From Paracoccaceae bacterium (GTDB lineage: Bacteria; Pseudomonadota; Alphaproteobacteria; Rhodobacterales; Rhodobacteraceae): a stretch of 64,000 nucleotides of DNA. Positions 62,402-64,000 of the stretch are shown piece by piece. The first letter of the stretch is position 1. Each line of letters begins with the position of its first letter. The notes under the pieces were generated by a model, which saw nothing but the letters and a program-made list of their open reading frames with translations, had not been told where the DNA came from and did not search any database. Both the position numbers and the translations under genes were made by a program. Location of the stretch: contig JAHYIZ010000007.1 in the NCBI GenBank assembly GCA_019429405.1, positions 1-64,000 of the forward strand, written 5' to 3'.

Positions 62402-63652
62402 TCAGCGCTCCTTCAGCTTGACGGAAGCGTTGTAGATGTTCATCGCCCCCGAGATCAGCAGGCTCAGCACAAGGTAGATCAGCATCATCAAAAGTACCGT
62501 CTCCAGCTCGCGCCCGGTCTGGTTCAAGGTGATGCCCCCCAGCGTACCGCGCAGATCAAGATAGCCCGTGGCAATAGCCAGCGAAGAGTTCTTGGTCAGG
62601 TTCAAGAACTGCGAGATCAGCGGCGGAATGATGACCCGCAGCGCCTGCGGCAAGATCACCAGGCTCATGGTGCGACCGGGGCGCAGCCCCAGCGCATGGG
62701 CCGCCTCGGTCTGGCCATGCGAAATGGCCAGAACACCCGCGCGCACAATTTCGGCAATGAAAGCGCCGGTATAAAGCGACAGCGCCAGCCAAAGCGCCAT
62801 GAACGAGTTTGACACGTTGATGCCGCCGGCAAAGTTGAAGCCGCGAAGCGAAGGATACCCAAGGTGGAACCCGAGCGCCCAGAGCGTCAACACGCCGGGC
62901 AGGGTCAACAGCGCAAGGGTTTTCCACCAGGTTACGGGGCGCAGGCCGGTTGCAAATTGCACAGCCGTTGCCCGACGCAGCACAAGGCGGCTAGCATACC
63001 ACCCCGCCACCACCGCCGCGATAATTGCCAGCAGATCACTGGAAATCAGGAATATCCCGATGTCGATGTTACCAAGACTGCGGGAGAAAAGCGGGTCCGG
63101 CACCGCCGTATAGCGATTGGTGATCGCCACGGAATCGAACAATATCATCGAGGCGGTGCCGCCCTCGCGAAATGCGTTTGGCAGCGGCGCGGCTTCGGTG
63201 AACACCGCATAGATGATGAGAATCCAGAGCAAAACGGGCACGTTGCGGAAGATTTCGACGTAAAGCGTCATCAGCCGCGCGACGAGCCAGTTTTTCGAAA
63301 GTCTGAGTACGCCCACAAACACGCCGATCACCGTCGCCACGATGCAGCCCAGGAAGGCGACCAGCAGGGTATTGAGCAGGCCGACCAACAAGGCGCGGGC
63401 ATGGGTGCTGTCGCTGTCATAGGCGACCAGCCGCTGGCCGATGTCATACCCGGCCCGGATACCTAGAAAGCTGAAGTTGAAATCCTTGCCGCGCGCGGCG
63501 AGGTTGGTGATGGTGTTATCGATCAGCCATGCGGCCATCGCCATAAAGAGCATCAGCACAACGACCTGAATGGTCATCGAGCGATAGCGCGTGTCGTACA
63601 AAAGCTGACTTAGCCGGAAGCTTTGCTTCGGCGGGTCGGAGACAATGGCCAT
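62402..63652 (-). CDS. bztB: Amino-acid ABC transporter permease BztB
   Basis: This 416-residue permease partners BztC. The EAA loop reads AAHALGLRPGRTMSLVILPQALRVIIPPL. An N-terminal helix and a periplasmic insert of about 100 residues precede the permease core. It lies downstream of bztA with a strong stem-loop between them, and one base before bztC. Confidence 0.92.
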   Translation of the reverse strand: MAIVSDPPKQSFRLSQLLYDTRYRSMTIQVVVLMLFMAMAAWLIDNTITNLAARGKDFNFSFLGIRAGYDIGQRLVAYDSDSTHARALLVGLLNTLLVAFLGCIVATVIGVFVGVLRLSKNWLVARLMTLYVEIFRNVPVLLWILIIYAVFTEAAPLPNAFREGGTASMILFDSVAITNRYTAVPDPLFSRSLGNIDIGIFLISSDLLAIIAAVVAGWYASRLVLRRATAVQFATGLRPVTWWKTLALLTLPGVLTLWALGFHLGYPSLRGFNFAGGINVSNSFMALWLALSLYTGAFIAEIVRAGVLAISHGQTEAAHALGLRPGRTMSLVILPQALRVIIPPLISQFLNLTKNSSLAIATGYLDLRGTLGGITLNQTGRELETVLLMMLIYLVLSLLISGAMNIYNASVKLKER

Positions 63653-63744
63653 TCTACGTTCCCCTGCCTGATCAGCGCTATCGGCTTTTGCCGCTGTATC
63701 CGGGGTCTTGCGCCCCGCGCCGTCAGGTGTTCGTCTTTGCAGGC

Positions 63745-63774
63745 AAAAGGCGCGCGGGGGTAACCCCGCGCGCC
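63745..63774 (-). terminator. Stem-loop between bztA and bztB
   Basis: GGCGCGCGGGG (63749-63759) pairs with 63764-63774 over 11 bases around a four-base loop. On the minus strand it is followed by TTTTG. It would end most bztA transcripts and let some pass to the permease genes, or protect the 3' end of the bztA message. Confidence 0.75.
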
Positions 63775-63791
63775 CGATGGGTTGGGTCAGA

Positions 63792-64000
63792 TCAACGGAA
63801 CGGCGGGGTGTAGAGCAGCCCGCCTTGGGTCCATTGCGCGTTCAGACCGCGGGCAAGCCCGATCGGGGTCGATTCGCCGATCGTCGCGGCGAAGATTTCG
63901 CCATAGTTGCCGCTCGCCAGAATGGCACGCTTGGCCCAGAGGTTATCGAGGCCGAACATCGGCCCAAGGTCACCCGAGGTGCCAAGCAGGCGGTCGATTT
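63792..64000 (-). CDS. bztA: Amino-acid ABC transporter periplasmic binding protein BztA (C-terminal part)
   Basis: The last 68 or so residues of the substrate-binding protein are in the window; the rest lies to the right. The visible part reads IDRLLGTSGDLGPMFGLDN, then GNYGEIFAATIGESTPIGL and GGLLYTPPFR, then stop. This is the conserved AapJ/BztA C-terminus. It is the first gene of the bztABCD operon and would bind glutamate and related amino acids in the periplasm. Confidence 0.9.
   Translation of the reverse strand, partial: IDRLLGTSGDLGPMFGLDNLWAKRAILASGNYGEIFAATIGESTPIGLARGLNAQWTQGGLLYTPPFR

Overview
The window is high-GC, gene-dense chromosomal DNA of an alphaproteobacterium, most likely a member of the Rhodobacteraceae (Rhodobacter/Cereibacter relatives). 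The pointers are a bztABCD-type amino-acid ABC operon, a MipZ division ATPase, Flp pilins of the 'TVDWV' type in a tad locus with an OmpA-like lipoprotein, a TrmD with an N-terminal extension, and dispersed GC-hairpin repeats.

Layout. 1-1151: right end of an IS5-family element inserted into a type I restriction gene (hsdR), whose remnant is also frameshifted. 1475-7619: EcsC-like protein, GNAT, flavin reductase, LTA-synthase-like sulfatase-fold membrane enzyme with a C-terminal carbohydrate-binding-like domain, and a broken membrane-protein gene. 7616-13327 (minus strand): ffh, GNAT, chorismate mutase, rpsP, rimM, trmD, rplS, rpmE, a terminator, then mipZ. 13565-21701: LysR regulator, ycjF/ycjX pair, truA, VOC protein, EamA transporter, HAD-UbiA fusion, lytic transglycosylase. 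22055-32824: tad pilus locus (two Flp pilins, cpaB, cpaC, OmpA-like lipoprotein, cpaE, cpaF, tadB, tadC, two TPR lipoproteins, prepilin peptidase), followed by an unrecognised membrane protein and an AAA ATPase.

36274-48363 is rich in glycan genes: a GT14-like glycosyltransferase, a sulfotransferase, UDP-glucuronate decarboxylase (UDP-xylose synthase), galE, a cellulose-synthase-like GT2, a GH26-like secreted glycanase, a small secreted protein and a GH128-like glycosidase. ruvB and a divergent epmA/efp pair lie among them. A perfect 20-bp lux-box palindrome stands upstream of the uxs-galE-GT2-GH26 operon, so I infer quorum-sensing control of that exopolysaccharide operon. This is the most striking regulatory signal in the window.

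48670-50850: tRNA-Arg(ACG), a DUF4405-like membrane protein and an orphan histidine kinase. 51081-60083: the rpmH-rnpA-yidD-ttcA-(degenerate GGDEF/EAL)-yidC-MOSC-engB-argB-ferredoxin-sixA series, many with overlapping starts and stops. 60150-64000 (minus strand): bztD, bztC, bztB and the 3' end of bztA, with a strong stem-loop between bztA and bztB.

No CRISPR array, rRNA or prophage was seen. Family assignments come from reading motifs in the translated sequence; no database search was run.
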